64,000 bases of DNA from Candidatus Poribacteria bacterium (GTDB lineage: Bacteria; Poribacteria; WGA-4E; WGA-3G): NCBI GenBank assembly GCA_022825825.1, contig JAJDWA010000022.1, forward strand, positions 78,078 to 142,077, in the 5' to 3' direction. Of this stretch, positions 63,657 through 64,000 are shown one piece after another. Within the stretch, counting starts at the first letter, position 1. Each line of letters opens with the position of its first letter. The notes below the pieces were generated by a model. That model did not search any database and was not told where the DNA came from. It saw only the letters and a program-made list of their open reading frames with translations. The translations under genes were made by a program, and so were the position numbers.

Positions 63657-63701
63657 GTACAAAGCGCGGGGCGCGTATAGAGAACCCCGCGGTCTTTGTA
63701 C
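63657..63701. repeat. Strong inverted repeat behind the last gene
   Basis: GTACAAAG (63657-63664) and GCGGGG (63666-63671) pair with CCCCGC (63685-63690) and CTTTGTAC (63694-63701). It lies 33 bases behind the stop of the partial minus-strand gene and could terminate it, although no T-run follows. Confidence 0.6.
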
Positions 63702-63734
63702 AATAGGAGTATGAAGGAAAAACAAAATCTGCCT

Positions 63735-64000
63735 TTAAAAGGCAAAATTTGCGAGTGCAGTGAAGAATACAGGGGGGGCACGACTTCGCGTGTTCGTGAT
63801 AAGTCTTAAAGGAAGAAAAACGGCTTCATAAAATGGGAGTGTGGTACTGAAAAAGAAAAGATATATAAGAGCGGAAAATTCAATTTCGACACTGACGTGC
63901 TGGCTGTGAAAGAAACAGGCTGCGCAGGTATCCTCCGAATGGCAGGTATCCCCCCAATAGCAATGTTCGCTATGATCGTGTGCCAGTCCGATAATACCCA
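63735..64000 (-). CDS. C-terminal part of a small membrane protein with Cys/His motif (DUF2946-like)
   Basis: The minus strand is open from the window edge to TAA at 63735-63737 (87 codons visible). The start is beyond the edge. The visible start LAHDHSEHCYWGDTCHSEDTCAACFFHSQ is dense in His and Cys. A hydrophobic segment (ALIYLFFFSTTLPF) and RSRAPPV near the end follow. Small proteins with a periplasmic His/Cys patch, a helix and a final RAPP are known to me as DUF2946-like and often accompany copper or zinc genes. It fits as another member of the metal locus. The family name is from memory only. Confidence 0.6.
   Translation of the reverse strand, partial: GIIGLAHDHSEHCYWGDTCHSEDTCAACFFHSQHVSVEIEFSALIYLFFFSTTLPFYEAVFLPLRLITNTRSRAPPVFFTALANFAF

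Larger units (their letters stand above)
63346..63734. other. Intergenic region with direct repeats and a strong hairpin
   Basis: No gene seen on either strand. It holds two copies of a hairpin plus trailing box (63449-63501 and 63511-63570) and the inverted repeat at 63657-63701. Confidence 0.65.

Noticed and set aside
1..64000. tRNA, rRNA or tRNA-Sec genes
   Set aside because: I looked for cloverleaf-like arms and CCA ends in the gaps and found none that I could support.

Overview
The window looks like a chromosomal piece of an uncultured, environmental (probably marine or sponge-associated) Gram-negative bacterium. Genes for phytanoyl-CoA-dioxygenase-like (PhyH) proteins, WD40 proteins, sulfatase/glycosidase genes, a Uma2-type protein, ECF sigma factors with large C-terminal extensions and many small palindromic intergenic repeats are mixed together. 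From family knowledge that mixture recalls Candidatus Poribacteria. This is an inference; no rRNA or tRNA gene is present to settle it.

Layout. 1-659 (-): start of a GH32 fructan/sucrose hydrolase, cut by the window edge. 1026-5301 (+): a secreted thioredoxin-like protein whose frame runs through an in-frame TGA (candidate selenocysteine, with a SECIS-like hairpin), a membrane-anchored ECF sigma factor sharing a C-terminal domain with it, and a secreted WD40 protein. 5302-5805: palindrome and a 275-bp deletion derivative of an insertion sequence. 5806-9946: DUF362 protein, membrane protein, PhyH protein, SufR-like regulator and a four-cluster ferredoxin. 9951-16756: a DUF4381-like membrane protein, a partner-switching module (RsbW-, RsbV- and RsbU-like), DUF58 and BatA/VWA proteins. 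16881-23812: PhyH, then a housekeeping block (rph, XTP/dITP pyrophosphatase, efp, accB, accC) and an FG-GAP/UnbV protein. 23947-27891: pncB followed by two foreign-looking genes (Uma2 and an acyl-CoA desaturase), each followed by a decayed copy of the pncB 3' end. 27901-30846: giant secreted metalloprotease with dockerin repeats. 31032-31547: tandem Sm/Hfq-like protein. 31794-38325: PhyH, small membrane protein, MacB-type ABC exporter, outer-membrane protein and fused TRAP permease. 38328-39185 (-): TPR protein. 39600-45495: mannonate-dehydratase-like enzyme, LamG protein, sulfatase and GH95 alpha-fucosidase, suited to sulfated, fucose- or uronate-containing glycans. 45777-56194: WD40 protein, a second ECF sigma factor fused to a seven-repeat BNR domain, and three paralogous ABC-2 permeases with no ATPase. 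56248-64000 (-): a metal, probably zinc, acquisition locus with a visibly higher GC content.

The two ECF sigma factors are close paralogues in their sigma part but carry different C-terminal sensor domains, and each sits beside a secreted WD40 protein. The clearest novel signal is the 1026-2693 selenoprotein candidate and its shared domain with the neighbouring sigma factor. Others are the pncB-tail duplications, the possible attenuator or short RNA ahead of rph, the tandem Sm protein and the complete-looking zinc locus.
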